Below are positions 10,861 through 24,400 of a DNA stretch of 64,000 nt, one piece after another. The notes below the pieces were generated by a model, which did not search any database, was not told where the DNA came from, and worked only from the letters and a program-made list of their open reading frames with translations. The stretch lies in assembly GCA_963169105.1 (NCBI GenBank), contig OY720636.1, positions 139,119,747 through 139,183,746 of the forward strand, in the 5' to 3' direction. The number at the start of each line of letters is the position of its first letter. Positions within the stretch are counted from its first letter, which is position 1. The translations under genes and the position numbers were made by a program. The DNA is from Ceriagrion tenellum. Its lineage: Eukaryota > Arthropoda > Insecta > Odonata > Coenagrionidae.

Positions 10861-13800
10861 ACTTAGGCTTGTAAACTCTGTAGGAAACTCTGTTCAATTT
10901 ATTCTTATTTCACCGGTCTTGCTCTTGATGCCTTCACAACAAACATCTCTCTTTCAGACCGCCATGACGCGTGTCAGTCGGTCAGTGCCTAATTCGTGAA
11001 TTTCTTCCGCTCGTGTGATATCGGGCGTAGGTTAACAAAATATAATTTATAAACCTGGATTTTCATATTGAATTTACGGTATCTTTGACGTACTTCAAGG
11101 GCTTGGAAGTTGACGAAAGAATATATTGTAGAAGAAATGAGTGAGAGTGGTGGGCAATTGGTGGAAAATTCTTTTTGTTCCTGGAAAAAAGGCTAGATAG
11201 AGAACGCGATGCATAACGTAAAGAATGAGGTATGATGTTATAGGAATAATGCAATTAAAATATCAAAGATGAAGATCAACTTTTCCTAACTTTTAACACC
11301 CACAGATATACGTACGAAGTTATAATATATGCATTAAATTACCTTGAGACTACAGGTGGTTAAGTGCGTCAACCGTTGTCTTCTATTGAGTATCTTAAAA
11401 CTAGAAAATTGGGAAGTGTTTTTCTAATTATATGAATAGGTGAGGTTGTGAATAAATCGAATTGAATAAATTTCACATGGAGGCAGAAAAAGGATTTCTC
11501 CAAGGATAGAAGTCACTCATAAAAGCAAGTAAAAGGAATTGTTTATTATTTAGCTATGGGTGAATTCAATGAAGGGGGATTACTTGGAAGGTATAGGCAT
11601 ATGTTGGTACACCAAATACCCGTCTACATGTGTACATATTAACTATGTTTTCCAATTTTTCCAGCATATGTAATTTCGAGTAAATCTTACGGCTGTGTAT
11701 GAATTTGAGAAGTATATAAAATGCGTGTCACGAAAATTTGGTATCGCATCTTTTGAAAAGTAGATTGATTAAGTTTCCACTATAATTTGCACGGAGTACC
11801 ATTTATTACTGGCATCAAATCATGTGATAAATATCAGCTAAATATTTTTTTAAATATGATACTTGTTTATTAAGCCATTTTTTAGTTATTTTTAGCCATA
11901 AAAATTTATAAGAAAGTCAACACTTTGGCAGGTATGTAAACTGCCTTCAGTGTTTTTCAGAACCCTCAATTTTCTAAAATTACAAAAATTGAAATAGAAG
12001 TGGTAGACATTTAAGTGAGCAACAGTAATCATTAGCCCATTTTTTCCATAAACTACGCAACCACTCTAATAGTCTTTTTTATACTTTCTGGTTTCACCTG
12101 TTTCTCTCGGATAAACATATTCTCAATTGAACAAAAACGCACCGCGATTCAAGTTTTTATTCTCGTGAACTCAAGTATGAATTAGTATGCTTATTATCTC
12201 ATAAAACGTTATAATTGTTTTTCTGATAATTACTAAGGTGAATTTTGGCTCAATAATCCTTTCTTTCTTACCGTATTTTATGACGGTATGCGAGTTTTCA
12301 ATAATTTCAGGAGTAAAAAGTATAATGTAGGCTTTACAGTTTTGGGTCCTTTTATTTGGGAAAGGAATTCTTATTACACTGGATGGCATTTCATTTTATT
12401 TTCATATCATCCTCTTGCCTTATATTTCATCATTTATCTCCCTTTCATGCCCTGTGTATCCACTATACACCTTTCTAATTCAGCATTCTTTTATATTCAA
12501 ACCTTTTCACGCATTTTTCAACCATTCACTCTGTTTCAAACTCTTTCGTTCTCATTATTCATCTGTTTCCATTCAATTCATGTCTTCTCCTCCAGCACCC
12601 TGTGCTTAATCATCCCATTCATCGAAACTTCTATCTCACATCTTTTTCAGGAACTCCGCGTTCTGCTCGATGTCTTGAAAACTTCTGGCTCTCATCTTCC
12701 CAACAAAATTCTTTTCTCATTAATATTTTACTCTTTTTTCAGTTATTTATTTTCCCTTTTTTCATTCCCATTATTAGAATATCCTCCTTCCCGGCTGCAT
12801 AAGTGTACGTCATTGCAAAAGTTACTCCTCAGTAAAGTCCTTTGTAAAAGAAGAATTCTAACAGGATAACTGGTCAAAAATTAACCTTTCATGCTGATAC
12901 AAGTTTTGTCCGAGTTGGATCTTAATCTTCTTATCCAGATCACATTATTGATTTAAAACATCACAAGGAATGGTTTTGCCACCTTACTGGTATTTATATT
13001 TTCAGGCATTAATTCCGAACCAATTTACATTTGCAATACTTTAACGGAGTAACCTGTTAACTAACGCGAATTAAAAGTTGGAATTTGTATATTCTTGAAC
13101 TATAAGTCATAGTACATACAGACACAGGTCGACCTAAAGGTACAAAAAGTAACTTTCATTTTATTGTAACTCAAGGCATTGGTTTATAATGCACTGGTGC
13201 TCCCCTAGTTTCTTTCTGAAGGAAGTGGTCCTGAAAAAATAAAATTTGAACGCTGGTGTACATCGAAGCATTCAAATGGTATAAATTTATCTCGATTTAA
13301 GTATAATTTTAGTTACTCTAAATTTAGCGCCTACGTACAAGTCCCTATGCCGCTGTATGGGCGTATAGCAGTATGTGCGAGGTCACAAGTAGTGGAAGAC
13401 AGTTGAGAAAGACCAGAAATCAACACTGAAAAGGAAGACCAGGTTCTGTTGAACCGACGAGTGTGTCTTTATTCTATCGTTTGTGTCAAGTGGACAAAAT
13501 AAAAAGCTTAAAAATTCGGTTTCGAAGACCTTTTGTCGAGTGCCGTTGCTTTTGCCCGCTATAAATTTGAAGATTGGCACTGAGCACAAATTAGTAAAGC
13601 ATTCTTCTATTTCATACTGTAATTTCAGTCTGGATCGTAATCTACTGCTCTCCTGTGGCTTCCCCTCCATTTCTCCCGACAGTCATGTGATAATTCATTT
13701 GTTCCCGAAATCATTTACCTACTCACGCAATGGCGATGTAGCATCGTTAACATGTCATATGAAAGCAGTAAAGCTAATTCTTTCAGCAAGATAATTATTT

Positions 13801-14357
13801 TATCAGTTGATTCTTACATGCCATGATGCTTCAGCGACTGGACTCTTACCACTACTTCGACTCAGCGATTTCAATGACATATTTACATCATCACTAATCC
13901 TGAGTCTCGGATTCCGGCCCTTATTCTCAAATCCATACCTTCGTTTCATATCTCGTACTTTTTACATCTGTTATCTTTATCAAAAGATAAGTTTAAAATC
14001 CTGTTTACCTTCCCCCGCCCTCAGCAGCTTCTTCGCCCTTTGGCTCTTCTCCATTGCCCCTCACTCTCCAAGCTCTTCAAGTCATGCTCCGAGAGACTCC
14101 TCCTCACCTACACTTTAAGGTGGCTTGAACGGTATTCGTGAGCCATTAAATGCACATTTTAATGATGCTTTTAATAAGGGGTTGAACCTAATATTCTATA
14201 AAAACCCAATAAACCCTAACCCAATAAAATATTCTTCTAACCAATATTATAGAAGTATATCTGTTTTTACGTTGCCACTCACCATATGGTTATTGAAATA
14301 ATTCAAGACTACTACTTACATTTTTCCTTTTACCAAAGCAGGTTTTCAGATAAGTTT

Positions 14358-14408
14358 TCAGCACAATATTTTATTCAGCACAATATTTGATTCAGCACAA
14401 TACAATTA
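14358..14408. repeat. 17-bp tandem repeat, about three copies
   Basis: The units TCAGCACAATATTTTAT (14358), TCAGCACAATATTTGAT (14375) and TCAGCACAATACAATT (14392) follow one another directly. Copies one and two differ at one base; the third decays at its end. A small minisatellite with no sign of function. Confidence 0.85.
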
Positions 14409-15359
14409 AGGCGTATATACTATTTATATTTTTTAGCATGTGTGACATCTTGATATTGGTGAAAAAACATCATATTTACATGAGAAATGGTCTGTTGCGT
14501 TTAAAAAAACTCAACATGTGTTATCGAATTACTTCGAAGCACATGTCATGTGTCTTAAGGCTATGTATTAGAATCGCATTGAATTGCCGAAGACCAAGTT
14601 GGTGTGGCGAAATTATTTGGCATCTTTATCTATAGCTTTATAGACGAAAGCAATTATACAAAGTTTCCCACAACTTTCCACAAAAACAAAAGTCGCTGCC
14701 ACCACCTTCAATTATTTTGAGTGAAATTTTTCCCAAATCACAATGAAGACAATTTTCGAATTGTGTTATTTTTTATTTCAGCAGCTGTAAAAGACATAAA
14801 TTAATTATTTTAATATTGATGATGAAAATATATTGTTTTTAGTATGATTGATATTCGTAAAAATCAACTTGAAAAGTATTAATCTTTAAAATGACACTTT
14901 TTTTTCAGGCCGCACAATGAAAACAACTTCATGACCGGAGGAAGTTTTTATCGTACGAGTAAAAATATTACGATGACTAACTGATTTAGATTTAAACAAG
15001 CAGAGAAAACATTCTAATTACATTGAACTAAATTTCTTACGCTAGCGTTAGAAATTCCTAATTTTTAAAATAAATATGTTTTGGAGTGCATGTGTGGACC
15101 ATTTTCCATAAAAAAACTACTTCTTATTTTTTTGTGTCAAATGCCTCAAAGAGTGGTGCTATAAGGGATCAAAGTTTTGTCATAATTGGAAAGTTGATAT
15201 GCTTTTCTTTAAAATCAGGCCAAATTCATCGCAATCTATGGGAGATGATACCTCGCTGAAATTACCTCAAGGGCTCCGGCGGACAAACGCCCATCCAACT
15301 GCACGCTCATCAGAGATATCGCAGTGTGGGTGTATCTGTGAGATCCGGATATTTCGCTC

Positions 15360-15770
15360 ATCATCCATATTTCCCTTTCCTTCTCATCACGCCATCTCTT
15401 GGAATTTCTCGAAACCCTTAATTAATAGCTTCGTTTCACCCTTTGCCCCGAGTTCCGGTCCCTTTCGCTTTCTTTCACAAGCAACCTCTTTCCTAACACG
15501 CATCTCCTCCCCCCCCCCTCTCAGCCCCAACAGCTATCCAGCCTCCTATTCCTCAAAAGGCCGGGAAAAGCCCTTCATTTCCCTAACTTCTACACCCCCA
15601 TCCCATTCTCCTCCCCACCCCACAGTCCATAGGCGTTAAATCGCTTCCTCCCCTCCCCGTCACCTTCCCCCACCATTCGGCCGCCATCACTCTTCCTTCC
15701 CCCCTCCCCCATCACACCCCCCCGCGCCTTCTCCCTCCGGCTTTTCTTTCATTCCATCTCTCAGGCGCAT
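15360..15770 (+). other. C/T-rich strand-asymmetric tract
   Basis: The plus strand is dominated by C and T, including a run of ten C near 15510 and several CCTCCC/CCCTTCC blocks, then turns G-rich (GGCAGGGGGGGAAGACAGGGA) around 15840-15860. Overlapping frames here are low-complexity Pro/Ser and I do not call them genes. It is one of at least seven similar tracts in this window. Confidence 0.6.
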
Positions 15771-17334
15771 GAAATATTGATAAAGGCCTCGCTAATCCAC
15801 GTAATCTTCTTATACGTCGCCTCTCCCCCTCGTCCGATCGGCAGGGGGGGAAGACAGGGACATGCAAACGAGGTCTCTTGCCGCCTCACCCTCACTCCCC
15901 GACACACCCCAACAGGAGGGACCGGCCTGATTGTAGCGAGGGACCTCCGTTTTTTGAGCGGGAGATATCGCAGTTTTTAGCCGCATTATGCATTATTTTT
16001 TTCCAAGGCGAGGAATTGGAAATTGCCATATCTAGCTGTGGATCCGGACGAATGTCTCTCTTTTCAAGGGATGCAAAGAGGGAATCTTGATGAAGATGGC
16101 TCGTCACTTTTCAAATCTATGATTTTTATAGCAACCGGATAACTGAATCCAACTGCGCGAGAACTTGAACACCTGAGTATGGAAGTGCAGGAATTGAAAT
16201 ATCTTTTAATCATCATTTGAAAAACTGGATCGCCAATTCAAAGCATATGGCTTTAAGCTAGCAATCATACCTGTACGGCCAAACTCCTATTCGAGTTGAA
16301 AGTTTAGGTAAATATGATGTGTAAATGCTTTACCATCCTGCTTCAAATGCTTCAAATTGAATTTATGTATTTCATACTCCACCTTGGAGATGCTTTACGG
16401 AATTTTTGTGATCCGTATTCAATATCTCGAATCATTCTTTGACATCTATTAGAAGCCGAGTAGCAAGATTTATAGAGAGAACAATAATTTTAGCCATTGC
16501 AGGCAAGAATTTTTATATTTTTCTCAGTTATGTTATGTATACCGCCGTGCTTACCATGTATTTTTACTTTGGCTATTAAGACAGAGGTAACAAAAGGAGT
16601 TAAAAAATAAATTTTCAAGTGTGTCAAAAAATCAATTTCATTAAATGTGTACATAATTTAAAAAAATTATATTCTTGGTAGCTACTGGCTATTTTTTGTT
16701 CGAAGATGTTCGTCTTGGCTTATATTAAAAAGTATGCTATTCCACTGTATTTCTATTACCAATGGTAAGTGCGTTAAACGGAGCAAAGCCGGTAAATCAT
16801 TAATTATTTACACCATTCGTTAATTTCTTCTGTCAAAGTATATTTGTATTCCAAAGAAATATTTAGTGCTTCTAACACCATATTCCAAAATTTTAAAAAT
16901 TGGCCCTCAGTAAAACTGATCAGAATTATTGTACACAGTTATATTGATGTTATGGTGCCGAATTCATAACAGAGCATCTTTGCAAAAACCTAATTCTTAG
17001 ATTCTTAGAAGGAATCAACTAAAACCTTTTTGTCACTTCGTTTCACGACTAACCAAATTATATGTATGCGGCGGAATATACGTCCGGCAAATATGATCAA
17101 TATAGGACAGGTTGTGAGCAAGTCGATGCTATAATTGTGAAGGAAAGGCCCAATACCACCATTTCACCTTCCAAAACCTAACATCTTTACACGCCTGGTG
17201 ATCTAACACCCCGTGCCACACGCCCATGCGCGGGTCGCAGGGTATGCAGATATGCAATGTAGATATATAATACTGATTACTACGATGAGAATAAGCCTTG
17301 CGAAATTTTATTTGACATTGTCAACATGAAAAGA

Positions 17335-17790
17335 TAATAATATTAGAAGGGGGTCATTGCAGTAAGAATGGGATATCTGAGAAATGTCAGCGTAATAAGT
17401 GGAATAGATAAGAAGGAGTAAGAAATGGATGCTCATGCAGTGGACATATGACCCAGAAGTTGGTTTGGCTATCTGAAAAAAACGGAAAATAGTGAAATAA
17501 TAAAACAGAAATATGGTTGCCGAGTGAATGAGGCGAGATGAAGCGGCATACCGCGAAAGCCAAGGATGATAGGACAGAAAAAACTCTAAACTGAAGGAAA
17601 ATGAAAAGTCTTAAGAATTATAGAGAATGTATAAAGCAATGCAGGTAATAAAGGTGGAGGTGGTCTGTAAGGCTAGGGAATCGTGAAGGGAACTATTAAA
17701 AGAGAGTCAGTTATCTTGGGGTTACGGTAATAGCTAAGTGCTTTGACTTTCCCAACCCTGTAGGGAAATGGTGTGATTGGTATACAGGTG
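17335..17790 (+). pseudogene. LINE C-terminal tail remnant
   Basis: One frame reads GYLRNVSVISGIDKKE, then after a stop WFGYLKKTENSEIIKQKYG, CRVNEAR, and, after another stop, SGIPRKPRMIGQKKL. This matches the order RWFGH..RM, S..L.K.I, RV...R.RGRPR.RW.DG that closes many insect non-LTR RT proteins, with GRPR decayed to GIPR. The stops show it is dead. The sequence from about 17640 to the GTGTGAATAAATATTTC near 17787 is probably the element's 3' UTR. Only the last 100 or so residues remain, so it is heavily 5'-truncated. Confidence 0.65.
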
Positions 17791-18310
17791 TGAATAAATA
17801 TTTCAAATATTGAGGCGATCGACACATATGTTTTCATCAAAAAGAATCTTTTTGCTCTCCTAATTTTCAGTGAATGTTATTGGAAGATTCAATATCCCTA
17901 AGCTATTCTTGTCTGACGCATTTCTGTTCCTAAGTCCTTCTGGAGAACCTTCAATCCATGTTTCTCCTCCAGCTTAAATTTTTACACATTCCTTTATAAC
18001 CTTAGAGTTAGCCTTTTTTAACATTATTTTGGTCACTTTCAATTAATACCAGTTACCAATATAAATTTTTACACAATTCATGATTTCAAAGAAACCAGTA
18101 TGAATATGACTCTGCAGAGATATAATCGGACGTCATACGTGCATATGAAAAACAATTTCCATTTTTATTAGCAATGCAAATTTAAGAATATCTAGTTCTT
18201 ATTTTAAACAAATGTCTATTTTAAAAGACAACCATGGCCAGGAATTTCTAAACCTGTGATTTATCGAGCATAATGCTCTCTAACTTTTCCATAAATAATG
18301 CCCATGAGCA

Positions 18311-18340
18311 TATATAAGGCAGGCCAGCAAGGCACTCACT
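18311..18340 (+). promoter_or_regulatory. Possible TATA-type core promoter
   Basis: TATATAAGG (18311-18319) lies 27 bases before a TCACT (18336-18340) that resembles an insect initiator (TCAGT). Normal spacing is about 30, so the fit is only fair. The first ATG downstream (18398) opens 37 codons with a donor-like CAAG/GTACGC inside (near 18430), which could mark a short first exon. No protein could be recognised, so this may be chance. Confidence 0.2.
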
Positions 18341-18529
18341 TGTGAGCTTACCTGATAAATATCTTGTTTGAGTGACTGACGTTGACGCCTTTAAAAATGG
18401 GGCTTAGTTGTTTCCCTTTTTCCAAAGCAAGGTACGCTTTCCGTAACCCGACTTCATTTCTCCCTCTTTTAAGTCATAATTCCAAACCAAAATCTCAGTC
18501 CTGCACATAACGCGAATGGAAAAGGCCTC

Positions 18530-19200
18530 CTGCCACACCAGGCCTTTTCTCTCCTTCATCTTCAATGTCTCCTTTTCGTTTCTCCTCGCCGCCATTAGCC
18601 TCCCCACCCCCTCCCCCATTCTCCCGGCACCTTTCTTTCTTTCACTGCTCCCTCTCCTTCTTCCCTCCCTCCACTGTCCCACCTCCACTCCCCACCACCC
18701 AACACTCGCCTTCCAGACGTCATTCCCCGTGTCATCAAAGGGTTTCGTTTGCTCATTTCCACTTTTTCACTCTTTCCGAGTTGAGAACTCGCACGCTCTT
18801 TTCTCCTGTCCCTTCCACCCAATGCCCACCGCTGCCCCCCCCCCTCCTCCGCCGCCCACTCCTCTTCCGCCTCATATGCATTCCTCGCTCGGCCATTCCC
18901 GCCACTAACTCCCCTCTTCGTTTCTCGCTCCTCTCTCAGAGAGCCCACGTTTTCTTTTCTCCCTCTAACCTCTCCGTTTCTCCCCCTTTTTCTTTGCCAT
19001 CTCTCTTCCTCCTCCCACTTTCTCCCCCGTCCTTTTGGCAAACCACCCCATTTCCCTTTTCCCCGTCAATTTCACTGTCTTTTTCGCTCTCACTGATATA
19101 CCATTACCGCCCCTGCGTTTTCATCTCTGGGTTTCTTCATCTACAATCCGTCAATCTTTCCTCACGCATGCAGTTACGCCCGCTTTCTTTGCCTCACACC
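18530..19200 (+). other. Long C/T-rich strand-asymmetric tract
   Basis: About 670 bases in which the plus strand is overwhelmingly pyrimidine. The richest parts are at 18595-18720 and 18830-18870 (runs of C broken by T). The overlapping long frames on both strands (for example 18565-19254 plus and 18595-19041 minus) come from the absence of purine-rich stop codons. Their products are Ser/Pro/Leu or Arg/Glu/Gly repeats with no domain. Such tracts can form triplex or slipped structures. Confidence 0.65.
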
Positions 19201-20433
19201 TTCCTCCAAGCCGGTAGATTATTATCACTGCGCTTAAGATTGGTTTTAATGTAAATTTTTAATTTAAAGGAGTGTTTTATGATAAAAATTTTCTTAAGAA
19301 ATGTTATCGAGAAACAAATATCCTTAGGTCCACGTTTTTGGTCGCATGAGTTTGAGTGATTTTTATTTGTTTTGCTTCCTTACAGTTACAGAAATGTTGG
19401 CTATAAAAAGTAAATTGTTGAGTTTTAAAGGACATGAGAGGAAATAGATTACAGCTTAAATCAATAGTTAATTAAGGAGAAATGATGTAATAGGGTCTGT
19501 GTTGCGTCTCCATCAGTTCCTAACCGATATATTCGACGAAGAGGTAGAAAAGGTGAAAACTGTGGAGCTAAAGATAGACTTGAAACTGTACACTAACTTC
19601 AAGTAGACAAAAATGAAAACGAAAAGGTTTATATTAAGACAGCGTAATGCCTCGAGCAGTTGATGACACTGAAAATCTCAGGTCCCTAACACCACATCGC
19701 AAATCGTGACCTAAGATTTAATGAATAACTGAATAAATATAATTTTCGTCAGATGAACTACGCTGAAAAGATTTGAAGACATGAAAATATCACATTTTTC
19801 GTTTCTAGAAGTAAAAATGAACAACAAACGATAAAAAATATAGCATAATACTTGTATATCTTATTAAAGCTGTTACATGGCAGTATTTGGGATAGTAAAC
19901 GATGGCTATTTTTTTCTTTGATGCTGATATAATCTTCATATTATCTCACTGAACTGTGTAATTCGTGCGGTAAAATAGGCTTCAAAGTGGTTTTATGATT
20001 ATAGATATGGTTTAAAGTTGTCCAATGATTTAGCTAATCCTCTATCATCTATTGTTATCAATCTGAAGAGACAGATCCCCATTCCACTCCCCTCTCTGCC
20101 AACCACCTCTTTCCTATTCATACGTAATAATAAACTTTGACGTTCTTCATGATATTGCTGGTTTATCAACTCTTGGTCTTTCTCTGAAGTTCTCCCGAAC
20201 ATTTCTTCATTCTAAAATTGCCTTCATTATGCTATTGTGTCACAAAATGCGACAATCAGTGTGTTCCTTCTTCCTTGCAGAGTTTTCAAGATGCGTTTAT
20301 TCTCTCCAACTCTTAATAAAACTTATTTTGTGATTCTCCTCGTCCATTTAACCTCTATCATTCTTAGGTATTCTTACATATCTGAAGTAATAGTAAAGCT
20401 TTTTACTTGTTGATCACATTTTTCGCTATTTCA

Positions 20434-20550
20434 GGCCAATGTACGACAATCACACACTGCATGATGAAAAACCACCATGAGGCAGGATTCGAATCGGCGA
20501 TCTTCTGGTTGACCGACGAGGATGCCACCACGTTGTCACCGATGCCGACA
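20434..20550 (-). repeat. tRNA-derived SINE
   Basis: On the minus strand the sequence runs from GGTGACAACGTGGTGGCATC (A-box region, plus 20521-20540) through CAACCAGAAGATCGCC, resembling an anticodon arm, to CCGATTCGAATCC (B box, plus 20485-20497). A non-tRNA body, CTGCCTCATGGTGGTTTTTC onward, follows. Both polymerase III promoter boxes are clear and correctly spaced. The body after the B box distinguishes a SINE from a plain tRNA gene. Its 3' limit, around 20434, is uncertain. Confidence 0.6.
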
Positions 20551-20989
20551 AAAGGCAAAAAGCAAGAGCGACATTCAATGAGTGTTTAGTGCACCATACT
20601 CCTATTGGTTCTCATTTAGGCAAGTCTAGCTTTCTCCGTTAAATTTTATTTTTACTGATTGTTAGCACTGCTGTAAACGCGGTGGCAATCCACCCGTCCT
20701 CACGAGATGATGATGTTTCGGGCACATCTTAAAACGCCATCGCCATGGCCGAACATTTCCATCACCCACTGTAATCTCGAGAGACTCTCCGTTGCCGTTT
20801 GTGAGGCACTCTGCGCCTATTCCGAAATATTTATCTATCCCTACCGCTAATCTTGAACCTTGCAGGTTCTCCCATTTTAATCTCTGACAACGGCCACATA
20901 ACCCACCAGCGTTCGACTCAATCCTGAGCGTCTCCACCCAACAACGCCCGAAATGCTTCCTTGAGACCGCTAGTTTCTTTCTCTCCGTG

Positions 20990-21490
20990 TAAAGGATGAC
21001 GGGTATGTGGGGACAAGGGAGGAAAGGGAGAGGGAGAAGAGTAGCAGACGCGATTCTCTTGATTCATGCTTCCCTCCGCCCTGTCTCCCACAGAGTGCAA
21101 CTGAAAGAGATTCCGAGATGGAACTATGGTGGTAAGGGTTGGAGTTGGGAGGGTGGCTGGGGGGAAGGTTTGGTGGAGGAGGAGGGTGGTTGCGGAAGGG
21201 AAGGGGGTGGAACCGTCGGGGAGAGAAAGGGAGTGGATTCGTCTTGTCTTTTCTCTTCCCGCTGCTCAGCTTCACAACAATCCATTTCCTGCGCGCACTT
21301 TAACACTCCTCCCTCTTTCTCACCACCTTCATCCTCCTCTCCTCTTTGCATTCACCACTTCCTACTCTCCTCTCTCTTCCGTCTTTCCTCTCTCTCCTCC
21401 TCCTTTCCTATAACCCTTTGTCCTCCCTCCACACCAAATCCTTTCTTCTCCTCCTCCGATTTCCTCTTCCCCCAACCTTCAAATTCCGAG
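20990..21490. other. Purine-rich then pyrimidine-rich switch tract
   Basis: Roughly 20999-21240 is G/A-rich on the plus strand (GGGAGGGTGGCTGGGGGGAAGG is typical), and 21245-21480 is C/T-rich. The strand bias therefore flips within 500 bases. Long overlapping frames on both strands are consequences of this composition. The G-rich half (about 21138-21230) has several closely spaced runs of three or more G and could form a G-quadruplex. Confidence 0.6.
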
Positions 21491-21499
21491 GGATGAATG

Positions 21500-24400
21500 A
21501 GAATGGAAAATCTTTGAGATGATGAATGCATATTTGCGTTATGTTAATTCATCATTCGGAAGAAGAAAAATCAACCACAATTTCAGAGGAAATTGATTGC
21601 ACGTTGAATGTATTTGGATATTTTCACCACTCAATAATGACTCGCTTTGGGAATTCCATTAAAATTATTTATTCATTGAATTTAAAAGACAATTAGCTAT
21701 TTGTGATTGCCCTAGATCATATAGAGACAGCTGAATCTGCTTCGAAAGTACCAATAATTTGGATTGATGGTGGATCCCATGAAAACTACATATCTACATA
21801 AACTGACAAACACAAACTACCGCAGCTACCATAAATAAGTGCGTGGATTTTAAAAATTGGGATAATTTAACTTCTCAGTTAGATTTGTCTTATAAATTAT
21901 ATATACTTAATTTGTGGTAATTATTCATGGAAATAGATTATAATGGGAGAGCGACCTCTAATTATAAGTTATATGACACTTCGGCGTCGATAAATACATT
22001 TTTGCTCCACCTAAAGGCCCTTTATGAAAGGATTCGTGCCCATCCTAAAGCAGCAGAAATTATGAAGGTTTCGATACCCGTAATGACTGAGAGCCAACTA
22101 TTTTATTAGCAAGGTTTTCACAGAAGTGGACGCATTGTAAATCATGCATTGTTTTACCACTTTCCATGAGACTAGTGACCTAGTATTGATACAATACTTG
22201 TCAAGAATAATGGTTAAAATAAATTTTTAGGTGCATTATTCACTTTTTTCGATAACATTTTTAGTACTCGTGTGCATAATTCCAGCACCATTCATTCTCA
22301 AACTTTACTGCTCAGTTTTGATAACCTTGCTTCCTTAATTTCCTACGATTGCAAAGGATCGTTATTTGCCGACATCATTTGCATTCTAACTTTATTAAAC
22401 TTTTGAATTGGGTACATACTACTAAACTACCTTGGTTTAATTTGTATTCATACATATCGTCCATGAGGCGGCATTGAAGGTAGGAAACTAAAAAAAATAA
22501 CATATTTAAATGTTTAAAACCGTCAAAGGACAATGCATTTTGCCAATAAGGGACGGAAATATGAATTAAACTGCTGAGGAAAGAAACAGCAGAAAAACCT
22601 CCATAGTCGTCGAGTAAGGTGTCTTAATACTCTGTACTAATGCAAGTCAAAGACGGAGCCATAGACCCGTGAGTGGCTTGTTTGACTCCGTTTTGACACA
22701 AGAGAATCGATTGAGCACTGCTTTGAGGAAAGTGTCGCTAGCGTTCAAGTGCCTAAGAAGCGATGGTCAACCCGAATTCCCCTTGATACTACTGAGATGC
22801 TACGAAGCGAAGTCTCTATCTTCGCCAAGTGCGTCGAGTGAAAAGGAAGAGAGGGCCATTTCAATTACGCTGCCTCCGACCGGGCCACAACGGAGTGTTC
22901 TTCCCTAAGTTTTACATTGCGTGCCACGCTTTGTTGTGAAAATGTTTCGATTCCTTCGTTCCATTCCGCGTGAATACAATCTTGATAAAAAACAACAATT
23001 TTTATCCATTGAAGTGACCGGAAGACTTTAAAACGGCACGCAGAGCTCCATCGAAGGCAAAACGTAGCTAGTTAATTTCCTCGTGTGTGCCGGCTTCAGA
23101 GAGGGAAATGTGGAAAATAGAAGTGACTTCAGCCAAAAATCATGCCCTCGCTTCTCTGATTTTCAGAATAAATTTATTCCTTTCTCTCTCGTAACCGACA
23201 TAGTCCATTTAGAACAGGAAATGACAATTTAATACCTACTCTAAATAAATTGTCCAATTACAAAGAAATATAACTCGGGATCTTGAGGTATTTACAATTT
23301 AAAAAGCAATCTATTTATTCTCAAGTCTAAAATGAATCTTATATAAATTGAGGCTAGTAAAAAAAGTCTTGAGTAAAATATACTTGCCTTGTCTTTCAAT
23401 AAATGAGAACTTCTCATTCTTCGTTACTTTTAGATACTAAAGATACATTCTTCACTTCAAGATAATATTTTTTATTACTCTATTCATTCTTTATTCACGA
23501 TTGGTATCCCATTTTCTTCTACTTACCTAATCATCACGCTACAATTTTCCAAGCCATTTTTATTGGAAGAGCATAAATGAGTGTGGAAAAAGTGTACAAA
23601 CTTTTTCAAATAATCCGTGAAACAATAAAGTGGCGCAATGTCTACATATCCCCCTTGAGCACGAAACCTGTGGATCTCGGGCTCTTCCGGTCTGAGTTCA
23701 TCATTTTATTTCACCTCAAAAGACGATATGGGAAACGGACACATTTCCTCAGAAAGAGGGAGAAGTAGATTTCTTTGTTTGAGAGAGATATAGATGATCG
23801 TCGGTGAGTGTGGGAGATAAACCACAGCCACAAAAAAAGAGTGGGAGCGAATCACTTCGAAGGTAGACGCATGCTAAACCCAATTCGGGGCTAACAAAGT
23901 TCAACCCTGAGACGTGCATGGGAGAACGAGGAAGGGACTGCAGAGAGAGAGAAAGTAGGGGAGAGATAGAGAGAGGGAGGAAGATGACAGAGCGAGGAAG
24001 GGAGGGCCTTCAATTTGGCGCGAGTAGCGAAAGTTTTTGCCTACCCGCCCACCGCGCCGGTGGCAAATAGGATCGGAACGAAGTCTCTCTGGGGAAGAAT
24101 TTCGACTCAAAAGGGAACTGCGATTCCCTCCTCCATTTTTCCTCCCATCTCTGAGGTGGAGGATCTTTTCTCGCTGCGCGTAGAAAAAAGGCACTTCGGT
24201 CTCTTTCCTTCAATCCCTCCTCCAACTCCATCACCATTCGTATCCCTCCGTGCCCACAGCATAGAGTGCGATTTTATCCGTAAAAAGTTTGCCGAGTATA
24301 ACGCGAATATTTTCTTTCATCCAGTCATATGCACACAAGCAAGCCCATCGCTCCAATCTCTTTTGAGGTCGTCAATGTAAATAAATATATGTATTGCCTA

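Larger units (their letters stand above)
10861..17330. other. No recognised gene; composition islands
   Basis: The interval holds the minisatellite at 14358-14408 and the pyrimidine-rich tracts at 12400-12790 (T/C), 13970-14110 and 15360-15770. The longest frame, 12288-12869 plus, is Phe/Ser/Leu-rich and reads through the T/C-rich stretch with no domain. Frames at 13383-13794 overlap on both strands and lack motifs. No transposon end or RNA gene could be supported. Confidence 0.45.
17791..20430. other. No recognised gene; contains C/T island
   Basis: A+T-rich on both sides of the pyrimidine tract at 18530-19200. A stretch at 19507-19610 reads LRLHQFLTDIFDEEVEKVK and a little more without a stop. 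It looks codon-like, but it is short and I cannot assign it. Confidence 0.4.

Noticed and set aside
12288..12869. Open frame of 193 codons rich in Phe and aromatic residues, looking like a membrane protein
   Set aside because: The hydrophobicity follows from T/C-rich DNA (TTT, CTT, TTC codons). No conserved membrane family could be recognised, and two other overlapping frames are also open.
14200..14230. Telomere-like words (AACCCTAACCC)
   Set aside because: Only one or two irregular copies, and insect telomeres are usually TTAGG; chance in A+T-rich DNA.
18565..19254. Open frame of 229 codons, the longest in the window
   Set aside because: It runs through a C/T-rich tract where stop codons are rare, is Ser/Pro/Leu-rich with no domain, and overlaps open frames in other phases and on the other strand.
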